A stretch of DNA of 11,021 nt from Thiomonas sp. (GCA_028706735.1 JAQTVS010000034.1:3282-14302), one strand, 5' to 3'; counted from the stretch's first letter, positions 1 through 5,732 are shown. A program made the numbers and translations. The notes: generated by a model from the letters alone, not told the origin.

Positions 1-327
1 GGGGCTGTTTCATGTCAGCTCCGCACGGCCGTTCCGAAGGAGCTGACACCCCCCGCGGGGGGCAGCGAGCGCAGCGAGTGAGGGGGCTGTTTCATGTCAG
101 CTCCGCACGGCCGTTCCGAAGGAGCTGGCACCCCCCGCGGGGGGCAGCGAGCGCAGCGAGTGAGGGGGCTGTTTCATGTCAGCTCCGCACGGCCGTTCCG
201 AAGGAGCTGACACCCCCCGCGGGGGGCAGCGAGCGCAGCGAGTGAGGGGGCTGTTTCATGTCAGCTCCGCACGGCCGTTCCGAAGGAGCTGACACCCCCC
301 TCGGGGGCAGCGAGCGCAGCGAGTGAG
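1..327. repeat. Tandem array of four 82-bp repeat units
   Basis: Four head-to-tail units begin at 1, 83, 165 and 247. Units 1 and 3 are identical, unit 2 differs by one base (A to G at 128), and unit 4 has a G-to-T change and one G fewer in its G-run, making it 81 bp. Each unit holds a perfect 10-bp dyad (TGTCAGCTCC at unit positions 13-22, GGAGCTGACA at 39-48), then the palindrome CCCCCCGCGGGGGG (49-62), then a CAGCGAGCGCAGCGAGTGAG tail. The base change in unit 2 still allows a G-U pair in the stem on one strand. The array lies downstream of the minus-strand DUF4390 gene and may continue past the left edge. Because 82 is not a multiple of three, it does not encode a repeated peptide. G-rich hairpin repeats of this style are common between genes in Burkholderiales; a termination or mRNA-end role is possible but unproven. 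Confidence 0.95.
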
Positions 328-344
328 GGGAGCGGTTCATCTCA
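328..344. repeat. Degenerate partial fifth copy of the 82-bp repeat
   Basis: The 17 bases match the first 17 bases of the repeat unit at 12 positions, ending in TTCATCTCA against TTCATGTCA. Similarity stops after this point. The TCA at its end is the stop codon (TGA) of the minus-strand DUF4390 gene. It may mark the original junction between gene and repeat, or may be chance similarity in a short stretch. Confidence 0.5.
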
Positions 345-932
345 GGGCGCCCAGACGAATGTCTGGGGGGGGAAGGTGGCTTCGATTTTCCAGTCCGACT
401 GGGACGAGACGTTGAGTTGGAATGGCCGCGGCAATTGCGACAGATCGAGGCGGAAGCGGGCGTCGAGCTGGTAGGTCTGTCCGGCCACGAGTTGCGTGGG
501 CTCTGCCACCCGCAAATGACGGGTGCGTTGCACCACGCCCAGCGCTTCGTCCAGGTTGTCATAGTTCTGCTGCAAGCCGCCCACCGAGACGCGGTAGCGC
601 TGCAGCAGGGGTTGATACGCCAGCCGTACCTCGCGTTTGGCCTGCGCCACCTCGTCGTTGAACCAGTACCAGCGCGGACGCACCACGGTGGCCACGGTCT
701 CGAAGTACAGCGCAATGCCGCGGTCCAGCACGTCTTCCAGGCTGCGCGGCAGCGCAAACACCGCCGCCGTGGTGACGAACAAACCGTCAGGGCTCATGGT
801 CAGCATCAACGGTTCGGTGTCCACTGAAGTGGCTTGCGCGTGCTGGGTCGCGCCCGCGCCGACAGCCAGCGCCAGGCTAGCGCGCAACAGCTTGCGGCGC
901 TGGAGGTTGGGGCTTTGGAGGGCGGATTTCAC
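342..932 (-). CDS. DUF4390 domain-containing exported protein
   Basis: A 196-residue protein recognised as DUF4390 by the segment around residues 72-92 (GIALYFE, then RPRWYWFNDEV), the YRVSVGGLQQNYDNLDEAL block (113-131) and the RLDLSQLPRPFQLNV block (161-175). The function of this family is not known. The N-terminus has a twin-arginine-like QRRKLL (11-16), a hydrophobic stretch (about 17-29) and a possible cleavage site after HAQA (34), so it is probably exported. The start is GTG, sharing a GTGA overlap with the rsmB stop, and no good Shine-Dalgarno sequence is seen, which suggests translational coupling to rsmB. In many beta-proteobacteria rsmB and DUF4390 are followed by the ntrY/ntrX two-component genes; these would lie beyond the left edge, past the tandem repeats. 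Family assignment is firm; the role is unknown. Confidence 0.88.
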   Translation of the reverse strand: MKSALQSPNLQRRKLLRASLALAVGAGATQHAQATSVDTEPLMLTMSPDGLFVTTAAVFALPRSLEDVLDRGIALYFETVATVVRPRWYWFNDEVAQAKREVRLAYQPLLQRYRVSVGGLQQNYDNLDEALGVVQRTRHLRVAEPTQLVAGQTYQLDARFRLDLSQLPRPFQLNVSSQSDWKIEATFPPQTFVWAP

Positions 933-2302
933 GAGGACTTGGTGAACAGGGCGTAGTAAAAACCGTCTTGCGAATGGGACGCGGGAGACGCCGCAGCGTT
1001 GCCATCCCCGCTGTGTTGCGGCTCCTGTGGCAGCAACTGGCCCGGCGCGGGCGATGCTATCGCATCGGCATGGCGGGCGAGGAAGGCGGCCGCCTGCTGC
1101 GCGCCCTCCTGCGGAAACACCGAGCAGGTGGCGTAGAGCAGCTTGCCGCCGGTTTGCAGCAGCGGCCAGAGTGCGTCGAGCAGGGCAGTTTGCGTGGCGG
1201 CCAGCGCGGGAATGTCGGTTGCGCGGCGCAGCCAGCGGATGTCTGGATGGCGGCGTGAGATGCCCGAGGCGCTGCAGGGCGCATCAAGCAGGATGCGATC
1301 GAAGCGCTGGCCATCCCACCACGCTGCCGGATGCGCGGCATCGGCCGCCAGGGTGTTCGCCTGCAGACCCAGGCGGCGCAGGGTGTCGTCCACGCGGTGC
1401 AGGCGTTGCGCGTCCTTGTCCAGCGCGAGCACGGTGCAGTCGGCACGTTCGAGCAAATGCGCGGTCTTTCCGCCCGGCGCGGCGCAGGCGTCAAGCACGC
1501 GCTGGCCCGGTTGCACGTCGAGCAGGGTGGCGGCGTATTGCGCGGCGGCGTCCTGCACGCTCACCCAGCCGACATCAAACCCCGGCAGGCGTTCCACCGC
1601 GGCTGGCTGCTGCAGGATGAGCGCCTGGTCGAGCAGGGCATCCTTGGGCGCCATGCTGTGCAGTCCGCACGCGCTCAGCTCCAACTGATAGTCCGCACGC
1701 GAGATGCGGCGGGTGTTCACCCGCAGGGTCATCGCGGGTTGGCGCTGAGCGACCTGGAGCACATCTTGCCAGCGTTGCGGATAGGCGGCTTGCAGCGTCT
1801 CGACCCACCACGGCGGATGGTTCCAGCGCGCCTCGTTTGAGGCGGCGCAAACGGTATCCAGCAAGTCCGGGCTGGCGATGAAACGCCGCAGCACGGCGTT
1901 GACAAAGCCTCCTGCATGGCGCAGCGCGGGAGTGCGCTTGCAGGCTTCCACCGCCTGATTGACCACGGTATGCGCGGCGTAGTGCACGCCAGTGTCCGGC
2001 CGCAGCAGCACCAGCGCGGTGTGCAGCACATCGCGCAGCAAGGGCGGGTGGATGGCCTTGGGGTGCAGCGCCGACAAGGCCGCGCGCGCCGTGCCCAGAT
2101 GGCGCAGCACGGCGAAACTCAGCGCCTGCGCCGCGCCGCGTTGCGCCGCGTCCCACTTGCCGCGCGCGGCAGACTGCGGCAGCGCGGTGGCGAGAGACGC
2201 GCCCTCCTGAACATCACCCACCAATTGCGCGCAGGCCATCAGATCGCGCCATAAGGGGCGCAGGACGGGTACGGGCGGGGTATGTGGAGGCGTAGAAGTC
2301 AC
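929..2302 (-). CDS. rsmB: 16S rRNA (cytosine(967)-C(5))-methyltransferase RsmB
   Basis: This 457-residue cytoplasmic enzyme uses S-adenosylmethionine to methylate C967 of 16S rRNA (family knowledge). An N-terminal NusB-like RNA-binding region spans about residues 15-150, with HTVVNQAVEACKR and GGFVNAVLRRF as typical blocks. The Rossmann methyltransferase domain follows: SAM motif I is DACAAPGGKT (271-280), the acidic LALDKD is 292-297, LLDAPCSASG contains Cys343, and YATCSVFPQE contains Cys393. The two cysteines are the pair used by RNA m5C methyltransferases, Cys393 being the expected nucleophile. Length fits the family (E. coli 429). The chosen start is a GTG at 2302; it gives the usual PLWRDL N-terminus, while the next in-frame ATG (2239) would cut this off. 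The stop overlaps the DUF4390 start. The gene is 102 bases downstream of a DsrE-like gene, an unusual neighbour for it. Confidence 0.95.
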   Translation of the reverse strand: MTSTPPHTPPVPVLRPLWRDLMACAQLVGDVQEGASLATALPQSAARGKWDAAQRGAAQALSFAVLRHLGTARAALSALHPKAIHPPLLRDVLHTALVLLRPDTGVHYAAHTVVNQAVEACKRTPALRHAGGFVNAVLRRFIASPDLLDTVCAASNEARWNHPPWWVETLQAAYPQRWQDVLQVAQRQPAMTLRVNTRRISRADYQLELSACGLHSMAPKDALLDQALILQQPAAVERLPGFDVGWVSVQDAAAQYAATLLDVQPGQRVLDACAAPGGKTAHLLERADCTVLALDKDAQRLHRVDDTLRRLGLQANTLAADAAHPAAWWDGQRFDRILLDAPCSASGISRRHPDIRWLRRATDIPALAATQTALLDALWPLLQTGGKLLYATCSVFPQEGAQQAAAFLARHADAIASPAPGQLLPQEPQHSGDGNAAASPASHSQDGFYYALFTKSS

Positions 2303-2404
2303 CTGCGCATTATCGGTGCAGGCATGAAAAAGCCACGTTGATGAAGCCCGCCAAGCGGCAGCAGCAACACCCGCGCGGCTGGAACGCCACAGTGCGGTGC
2401 AAAT

Positions 2405-2869
2405 TCAAGGGCAGATGTAGGCGTAGCCCTCGCGGTACTGCAGATTGGCGGCTTCGGCCACGCCGGAAGGCACGATGGTGGCATCGAGCAGCACGCGGTC
2501 TTTCGGGATTTTGCGCGAGGTGAGGGTGTTGTTGCAGACCCGGAACGACACGCCTTGCGAGGCCAGACCGCCGATCAAGCCGGAAAAGTCGGCGCCCTTT
2601 CCATCTTCTGCGCCGCTCAACATGAAGTCGATGCCCGCGCCGTTGCCGACGACCACGATCTTCGCCGTGGGGTCTGCGGCCAGATGGTTGCGCACATTGC
2701 CCAGGCAGCGCGAGCCTTGTGCGTCGCCCTGCGTGACGTGATAGACCACTTTCACGGGCCCTTCCTTGTCTGCGCGGCCTTGCGCGCGTGCGGTGGTGCT
2801 GACCATCAGCGCCGCAGCGCCGACAGTTGCGGCGGCCAGCGCCTTGCGGCGATTCGGTGTGTTTTCCAT
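2405..2869 (-). CDS. Exported DsrE/DsrF-like protein (Tat-type signal)
   Basis: A 154-residue protein of the DsrE/DsrF-like fold. The start at 2869 is set by AAGGAGG eight bases upstream; a longer in-frame version from 2980 would cross the terminator and is not credible. Residues 7-30 look like a twin-arginine signal (NRRKALAAA, a hydrophobic core, then ARA-Q). The mature part has KIVVVGNGAGIDFMLSGA (70-87), the ASQGVSFRVCNNTL block with Cys112 (103-116) and ends EGYAYICP. It is clearly paralogous to the product at 4944-5411, sharing LAxQGVxFxxCNNTL, KIPxxxxLxATxVPxGV and EGxxYIxP. It has two cysteines that the paralogue lacks, Cys55 and the penultimate Cys153. DsrE-family proteins often carry sulfur as persulfide on a cysteine; here Cys112 is the obvious candidate. 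Lying downstream of fccAB, it may accept sulfane sulfur in the periplasm. The substrate is inferred, the fold and export are well supported. Confidence 0.85.
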   Translation of the reverse strand: MENTPNRRKALAAATVGAAALMVSTTARAQGRADKEGPVKVVYHVTQGDAQGSRCLGNVRNHLAADPTAKIVVVGNGAGIDFMLSGAEDGKGADFSGLIGGLASQGVSFRVCNNTLTSRKIPKDRVLLDATIVPSGVAEAANLQYREGYAYICP

Positions 2870-2921
2870 ATGTCTCCTCCTTGGGATGGTTGTCGCTTGA
2901 CGCTCTGTTGGCGCTTTGGCG

Positions 2922-2948
2922 AAAAAAAAAGGCCGATACGCGATCGAC
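2922..2948 (-). terminator. Rho-independent terminator downstream of fccB
   Basis: Read on the minus strand, a 6-bp stem GTCGAT / ATCGGC (one G-U pair) with a CGCGT loop is followed by C and a run of nine T. It starts about 75 bases after the fccB stop and ends 52 bases before the DsrE-like start codon. It should end or reduce transcription from fccAB before the DsrE-like gene. No clear promoter is visible in the short stretch after it, so partial read-through is possible. Confidence 0.65.
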
Positions 2949-3022
2949 ATTCCATGATGCCAGTGATCGACGCGCCGCACAATCCGTATATCAACCAGAC
3001 CCTGCGGCGTGTCGGAGTTCAG

Positions 3023-4315
3023 TCAGGACAAGCTGTCGCGCCAGATGTTGTGCGCCCAAGCCTCGGCGTACACCCCTTCCAACTCGGTGATGCCTGCGGA
3101 AATGCCGCCTGAGCCCGGCACGGTGAGATAAGTTTTTTCCTTCTCGTCGTATTGGTGAACCGTCGCCACGTGGATGGCTTCTTTGAAGTTCACCATGCTG
3201 TAGCAGGTGTTCATCACCACCGGGTGCTGGTTGACCGGCTGGTCATACAGCATGGACACAATGGCTGCCGCAGCCACCTTGGCGTGCTGATTGGCCATGT
3301 GACCCGACTTGGGCATCAGCGGCGAGATCTGGATGGAATCGCCCAGCACATGAATGTCCTTGTGCACTGACGATTCGAAGGTCTTGTAATCCACTTCGCA
3401 CCAGCGCGCGTTCATGTTCGCCAGCCCGGTGCGCTGGGCAATGACCCCGGCGCGCTGCGCGGGAATGACGTTGAGCACGTCGGCTTTCACCGGATCGTTG
3501 ACCTCGAATTCGAGTTCCATCCGCGCCGTGTTCACGCCGATCACCTTGTGGTCGGGGATGTACTCGATCATGCCCTTGTACTGTTCGGCCCAGGCCTTCT
3601 TGAACAGCGGCTCTTTCGACTGCACTTTGTCGTTGGCGTCGTAAATCAGCACCTTGGATTTTGGTTTGTGCTGCTTAAAGTAAGCGGCAACCAGCGTGGC
3701 GCGCTCATAAGGGCCGGGCGGGCAGCGGAACGGCGCTAGCGGCACGGTGAGGGCGACCACGCCGCCATCGCGCATGGCCTCAATTTGCTGGCGCAGCGCC
3801 ACGGTTTCCGGGCCGGCCTTCATGCTTTGCAGGATTTTTCCTGACGCGTTCGCGGCTTTGAGTCCGGCGACGGTATCGAACATCAGGTCAATGCCCGGCG
3901 ACATCACCAGTTTGTCGTACTGCAGCATGTCGCCGTTGGCGAGCTTCAGGGTGTGCTTGGCGGGGTCGATGCTCTCCACCGTGCTCTTGACCCAGTTCAC
4001 TCCGTGGCGTTTGCGCAGATCGTCGTAGGAGATGGTGATGTCCTGCATCGACTTCGCCCCGGCGATCACCAGGTTGGAAATCGGGCAGGAGATGAAGGCG
4101 TCGCCCGGCTCGACGACCGTCACCTCGATGGCGTTGCCCGACCATTCGCGGATGTATTTGGCCGCGGTTGAGCCGCCATAACCGGCGCCGACTATGACGA
4201 CCTTGCCCTTGCCCGCTGCGCTGCGGGTGGTGCTGGCGCAGCCCGACAGGGCGGGCGCGAGGCCGATGGCGCCCACAGTGGCGGCACCCGCCAGGAATTT
4301 GCGACGTGATTGCAT
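3023..4315 (-). CDS. fccB: Flavocytochrome c sulfide dehydrogenase, flavoprotein subunit FccB
   Basis: A 430-residue FAD enzyme that oxidises sulfide in the periplasm and passes electrons to FccA (EC 1.8.2.3). A strong Tat signal, SRRKFLAGA (3-11), precedes ALSGC, a lipobox with Cys26. The dinucleotide-binding motif is VVIVGAGYGG (39-48). By comparison with the Allochromatium vinosum enzyme as I remember it, FISCPISN (Cys77) is the site of covalent FAD attachment, and PFRCPPGPYERA (Cys198) and NTCYS (Cys371) are the redox disulfide pair; all three are present. KTFESSVHKDIHVLGD (311-326) is the second FAD-binding block. Length and end-to-end similarity fit FccB. fccA lies 13 bases upstream, and AAGGA overlapping the fccA stop serves as ribosome binding site, so the two are one operon. 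The relation to SoxF and to sulfide:quinone reductase is close, but the adjacent cytochrome and the three cysteines favour FccB. Confidence 0.95.
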   Translation of the reverse strand: MQSRRKFLAGAATVGAIGLAPALSGCASTTRSAAGKGKVVIVGAGYGGSTAAKYIREWSGNAIEVTVVEPGDAFISCPISNLVIAGAKSMQDITISYDDLRKRHGVNWVKSTVESIDPAKHTLKLANGDMLQYDKLVMSPGIDLMFDTVAGLKAANASGKILQSMKAGPETVALRQQIEAMRDGGVVALTVPLAPFRCPPGPYERATLVAAYFKQHKPKSKVLIYDANDKVQSKEPLFKKAWAEQYKGMIEYIPDHKVIGVNTARMELEFEVNDPVKADVLNVIPAQRAGVIAQRTGLANMNARWCEVDYKTFESSVHKDIHVLGDSIQISPLMPKSGHMANQHAKVAAAAIVSMLYDQPVNQHPVVMNTCYSMVNFKEAIHVATVHQYDEKEKTYLTVPGSGGISAGITELEGVYAEAWAHNIWRDSLS

Positions 4316-4328
4316 GATGGAGGCGTCC

Positions 4329-4628
4329 TTAGGGTTTTTGTTGCGCGAAATAGGTGGCGATGATCTGGATCTGGGCGTCGGTATAGCCCTTGGCGATCTG
4401 CGGCATGATGGTGCCGGTGCGCTTGCCCGTCTTGTATTCCGCCATGGTCTCCACGATTGAGGCCGAGGTGCGCCCAGCCAGAGAAGGAATGGCCGCGGTG
4501 GACACGCCTTGCGGGCCGTGGCAGTTGAAACAGGTGGCGGCCAGCGACTGGCCCGGCGTCACCAGAGAAGCCGCTTGCACGGCGCCCGAGGCGCAGAGCA
4601 GGGACGTCAACAACAATTTGCGCAACAT
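4329..4628 (-). CDS. fccA: Flavocytochrome c, monohaem cytochrome subunit FccA
   Basis: A 99-residue class I c-type cytochrome, the electron-accepting partner of FccB in the periplasm. A Sec signal peptide covers about residues 1-20 (cleavage near VQAA). The single haem site is CFNCH (Cys33, Cys36, His37). The likely sixth ligand is Met75 in TGTIMPQIAKGYTD. The sequence ends in the c4/c5-like ATYFAQQ helix. The start has AAGGAGG eight bases upstream. The subunit has one haem and is about 10 kDa when mature, unlike the dihaem FccA of A. vinosum and more like the small monohaem subunit known from green sulfur bacteria. It is first in the fccAB operon and the long regulatory region 4629-4943 lies in front of it. 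Taken alone it could be any small cytochrome c; its pairing with fccB decides the call. Confidence 0.92.
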   Translation of the reverse strand: MLRKLLLTSLLCASGAVQAASLVTPGQSLAATCFNCHGPQGVSTAAIPSLAGRTSASIVETMAEYKTGKRTGTIMPQIAKGYTDAQIQIIATYFAQQKP

Positions 4629-4669
4629 GCGATGCCTCCTTGATCGGATAGAGCTGCAGACCAGAAGAC

Positions 4670-4685
4670 ATCAAAGGTCTTTGAT
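4670..4685. promoter_or_regulatory. Palindrome ATCAAAG-GT-CTTTGAT upstream of fccA
   Basis: A perfect 7-bp dyad with a 2-base spacer, centred about 50 bases before the fccA start codon. Its right arm overlaps a sequence at 4681-4694 (TTGAT-CTAA-AGCAA) that matches the FNR-type box TTGAT-N4-ATCAA at nine of ten defined positions. This is a plausible operator for an FNR/CRP-family or other dimeric regulator. The binding protein is not known. Confidence 0.45.
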
Positions 4686-4704
4686 CTAAAGCAAAAGGTA
4701 TCGA

Positions 4705-4725
4705 AATGTATCAAATGGATACATT
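4705..4725. promoter_or_regulatory. Palindrome AATGTATC-N5-GATACATT upstream of fccA
   Basis: A perfect 8-bp AT-rich dyad with spacer AAATG, centred 87 bases before the fccA start. It has the shape of an operator for a small dimeric repressor, for example of the ArsR/BigR type that senses sulfide or persulfide in other bacteria; that link is inference. On the minus strand its left half forms TTGATA, which could be a -35 element, with TTTAGA 18 bases on as a weak -10. If so, a bound protein here would block fccAB transcription. Confidence 0.45.
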
Positions 4726-4744
4726 CGGGTGAACCAGCAGCAAC

Positions 4745-4762
4745 GCGCTCGTGATTGAGCGC
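4745..4762. promoter_or_regulatory. Dyad GCGCTC-N6-GAGCGC
   Basis: A perfect 6-bp G+C-rich inverted repeat with a 6-base spacer (GTGATT), about 38 bases from the neighbouring AT-rich dyad. Short arms of this composition can arise by chance in high G+C DNA, so support comes mainly from its place within a series of dyads. Confidence 0.25.
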
Positions 4763-4790
4763 TGTCAATACTGGGGTGGGTATCTGATCG

Positions 4791-4812
4791 CTCTGTGATC
4801 AGGGTCACAGAG
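4791..4812. promoter_or_regulatory. CRP-type dyad CTCTGTGA-N6-TCACAGAG
   Basis: A perfect 8-bp dyad with a 6-base spacer (TCAGGG). Its core TGTGA-N6-TCACA is the full CRP/Vfr consensus. It lies 173 bases before the fccA start and about 130 bases after the end of the upstream DsrE-like gene. The outer bases (ATCG left, CGAT right) would lengthen the stem with a two-base bulge. No T-run follows on either strand, so a terminator is unlikely. A CRP/FNR-family operator is the best reading. Confidence 0.45.
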
Positions 4813-4841
4813 GGCGATATGGCGACCGCTGGTCGGATGCA

Positions 4842-4918
4842 GGCCTGACGCTTGGGGCGCTCCTGAGAAAACGCCGGGCCGCCCCAAGTTTTCTCATCCC
4901 CCTCGGGGGGCCTGACGC
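4842..4918. repeat. GGCCTGACGC direct repeats enclosing interleaved hairpins
   Basis: The 10-mer GGCCTGACGC occurs at 4842-4851 and 4909-4918. Between them are two perfect 9-bp inverted repeats whose arms alternate: CTTGGGGCG (4851-4859) with CGCCCCAAG (4880-4888), and TGAGAAAAC (4864-4872) with GTTTTCTCA (4888-4896). They form alternative hairpins or a pseudoknot. A CCCCCTCGGGGGG palindrome follows at 4898-4910, like the one in the tandem repeats at the left edge. Transcribed from the right, this is the 3' region of the DsrE-like gene at 4944-5411 and could end or stabilise its mRNA. It may be a dispersed repeat element. Confidence 0.55.
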
Positions 4919-4943
4919 GAACACGGCAGGTCTGGGGGCGCTC

Positions 4944-5411
4944 TCAGGGCTTGATGTAGTACCAGCCCTCAGACTGCAGCTTGACCAGCTCATAGACGCC
5001 AGCTGGAACCACCGTCGCTTCGAGCACCAATTCGCTTTGCGGGATTTTGAGGAAGGTCAGCGTGTTGTTGCAGGCCTTGAACTGCACACCCTGATTGGCC
5101 AGATCGCCAATCATCCCTGCAAACAGCGCGCCCTGCGGCGTTTTCGCGCCGTTGAGCAGAAAGTGAATGGCCTTGCCGTAGCCCACCACGATGAACTGCA
5201 TCTTGGGGTCCAGCTCCAGCACGTTCTGGATATTGATCAGCCCCTCATAGGCTTGCTCCAGGCTGTCGCTGATCTGCATCGCCACTTTCCACGGTTCGCT
5301 GGAAATCTGCTGCGCTGGCACCGGCCCTTGCGTCTGCGCCTGTGCAAGCTGGGCGCCGCCCAGGCCAATGAGGCCGGCGCCCAGCAGTCTGATGCGGTCG
5401 CGTGGGTTCAT
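4944..5411 (-). CDS. Exported DsrE/DsrF-like protein (Sec-type signal)
   Basis: A 155-residue DsrE-like protein, paralogue of the product at 2405-2869. A Sec signal peptide is likely: basic N-terminus (RDRIR), hydrophobic 9-21, cleavage near AQAQ (23-26). It lacks a twin-arginine pair, unlike the paralogue. The mature part has FIVVGYGKAIHFLLNGAK (73-90), LANQGVQFKACNNTL (104-118) and the end EGWYYIKP. Cys114 is the only cysteine and aligns with Cys112 of the paralogue. The ribosome binding site GAGGAG lies about nine bases upstream of the ATG. It is 21 bases downstream of the small membrane protein gene and 315 bases upstream of fccA. A single conserved cysteine in an exported DsrE fold suggests a periplasmic sulfur carrier or binding protein for the sulfide pathway; no enzymatic role can be read from the sequence. 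Confidence 0.85.
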   Translation of the reverse strand: MNPRDRIRLLGAGLIGLGGAQLAQAQTQGPVPAQQISSEPWKVAMQISDSLEQAYEGLINIQNVLELDPKMQFIVVGYGKAIHFLLNGAKTPQGALFAGMIGDLANQGVQFKACNNTLTFLKIPQSELVLEATVVPAGVYELVKLQSEGWYYIKP

Positions 5412-5432
5412 GGGAGTCTCCTCGTTTTTTGG

Positions 5433-5732
5433 TCAGGCCGACGTGTGTGGATGGGTGCGCCGGGTATGCAGATGATGCAGGCTCCAGCGCTGTCGCTCAG
5501 CCAGCCAGCGGTAGAGCCAATATCCCACCAGAGTCACGAACACCAGCGCCAGGGTGTTGAAAAACACCGCTCCGGGCAGGATGGCCAGCAGCTCGAAGCC
5601 ATTGAAGTCGCGCCATTTGACAACGGCGGTGAGCAAGGCGCTGAGTACGCCGAAACCGGCGCCTATGGCGGCATTGATGCGCAGCAGGGTGGGCAGGGTG
5701 AGGACGGCGGTTTCGATCTGGGGAGAAGTCAT
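5433..5732 (-). CDS. Small two-helix membrane protein with His-rich tail, unknown function
   Basis: I do not recognise a family. The 99-residue product has two hydrophobic stretches suitable as membrane helices (about 20-38 and 47-73) joined by a short loop, KWRDFNGFE. The C-terminus after YRWLAER is basic and rich in histidine (86, 87, 89, 94, 96), suggesting metal or haem-edge contact, or simply an interfacial tail. The start ATG has no Shine-Dalgarno sequence; only 18 bases, including seven T on the coding strand, separate it from the proA stop, so re-initiation after proA is possible. The DsrE-like gene follows 21 bases downstream, so it may be cotranscribed with both. Frame quality and the absence of a better overlapping frame support it as a real gene. 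The antisense frame here is a shadow. Confidence 0.7.
   Translation of the reverse strand: MTSPQIETAVLTLPTLLRINAAIGAGFGVLSALLTAVVKWRDFNGFELLAILPGAVFFNTLALVFVTLVGYWLYRWLAERQRWSLHHLHTRRTHPHTSA

Noticed and set aside
12..245. Open frame across the tandem repeats on the plus strand
   Set aside because: The 82-bp period shifts frame in each unit, there is no family resemblance, and the frame follows only from the repeat's base composition.
1..327. CRISPR array
   Set aside because: The units abut with no variable spacers; each 82-bp unit is almost identical over its full length.
417..827. Plus-strand frame opposite the DUF4390 gene
   Set aside because: It is antisense to a gene with clear family motifs and has no signal of its own beyond high G+C openness.
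2299..2325. Eight-codon minicistron whose stop overlaps the rsmB GTG start
   Set aside because: It has no Shine-Dalgarno sequence and is too short to judge; the GTGA overlap could be chance, although coupling cannot be excluded.
2303..2404. Possible terminator or promoter between the DsrE-like gene and rsmB
   Set aside because: Only imperfect G+C-rich pairings without a T-run, and no convincing -35/-10 pair.
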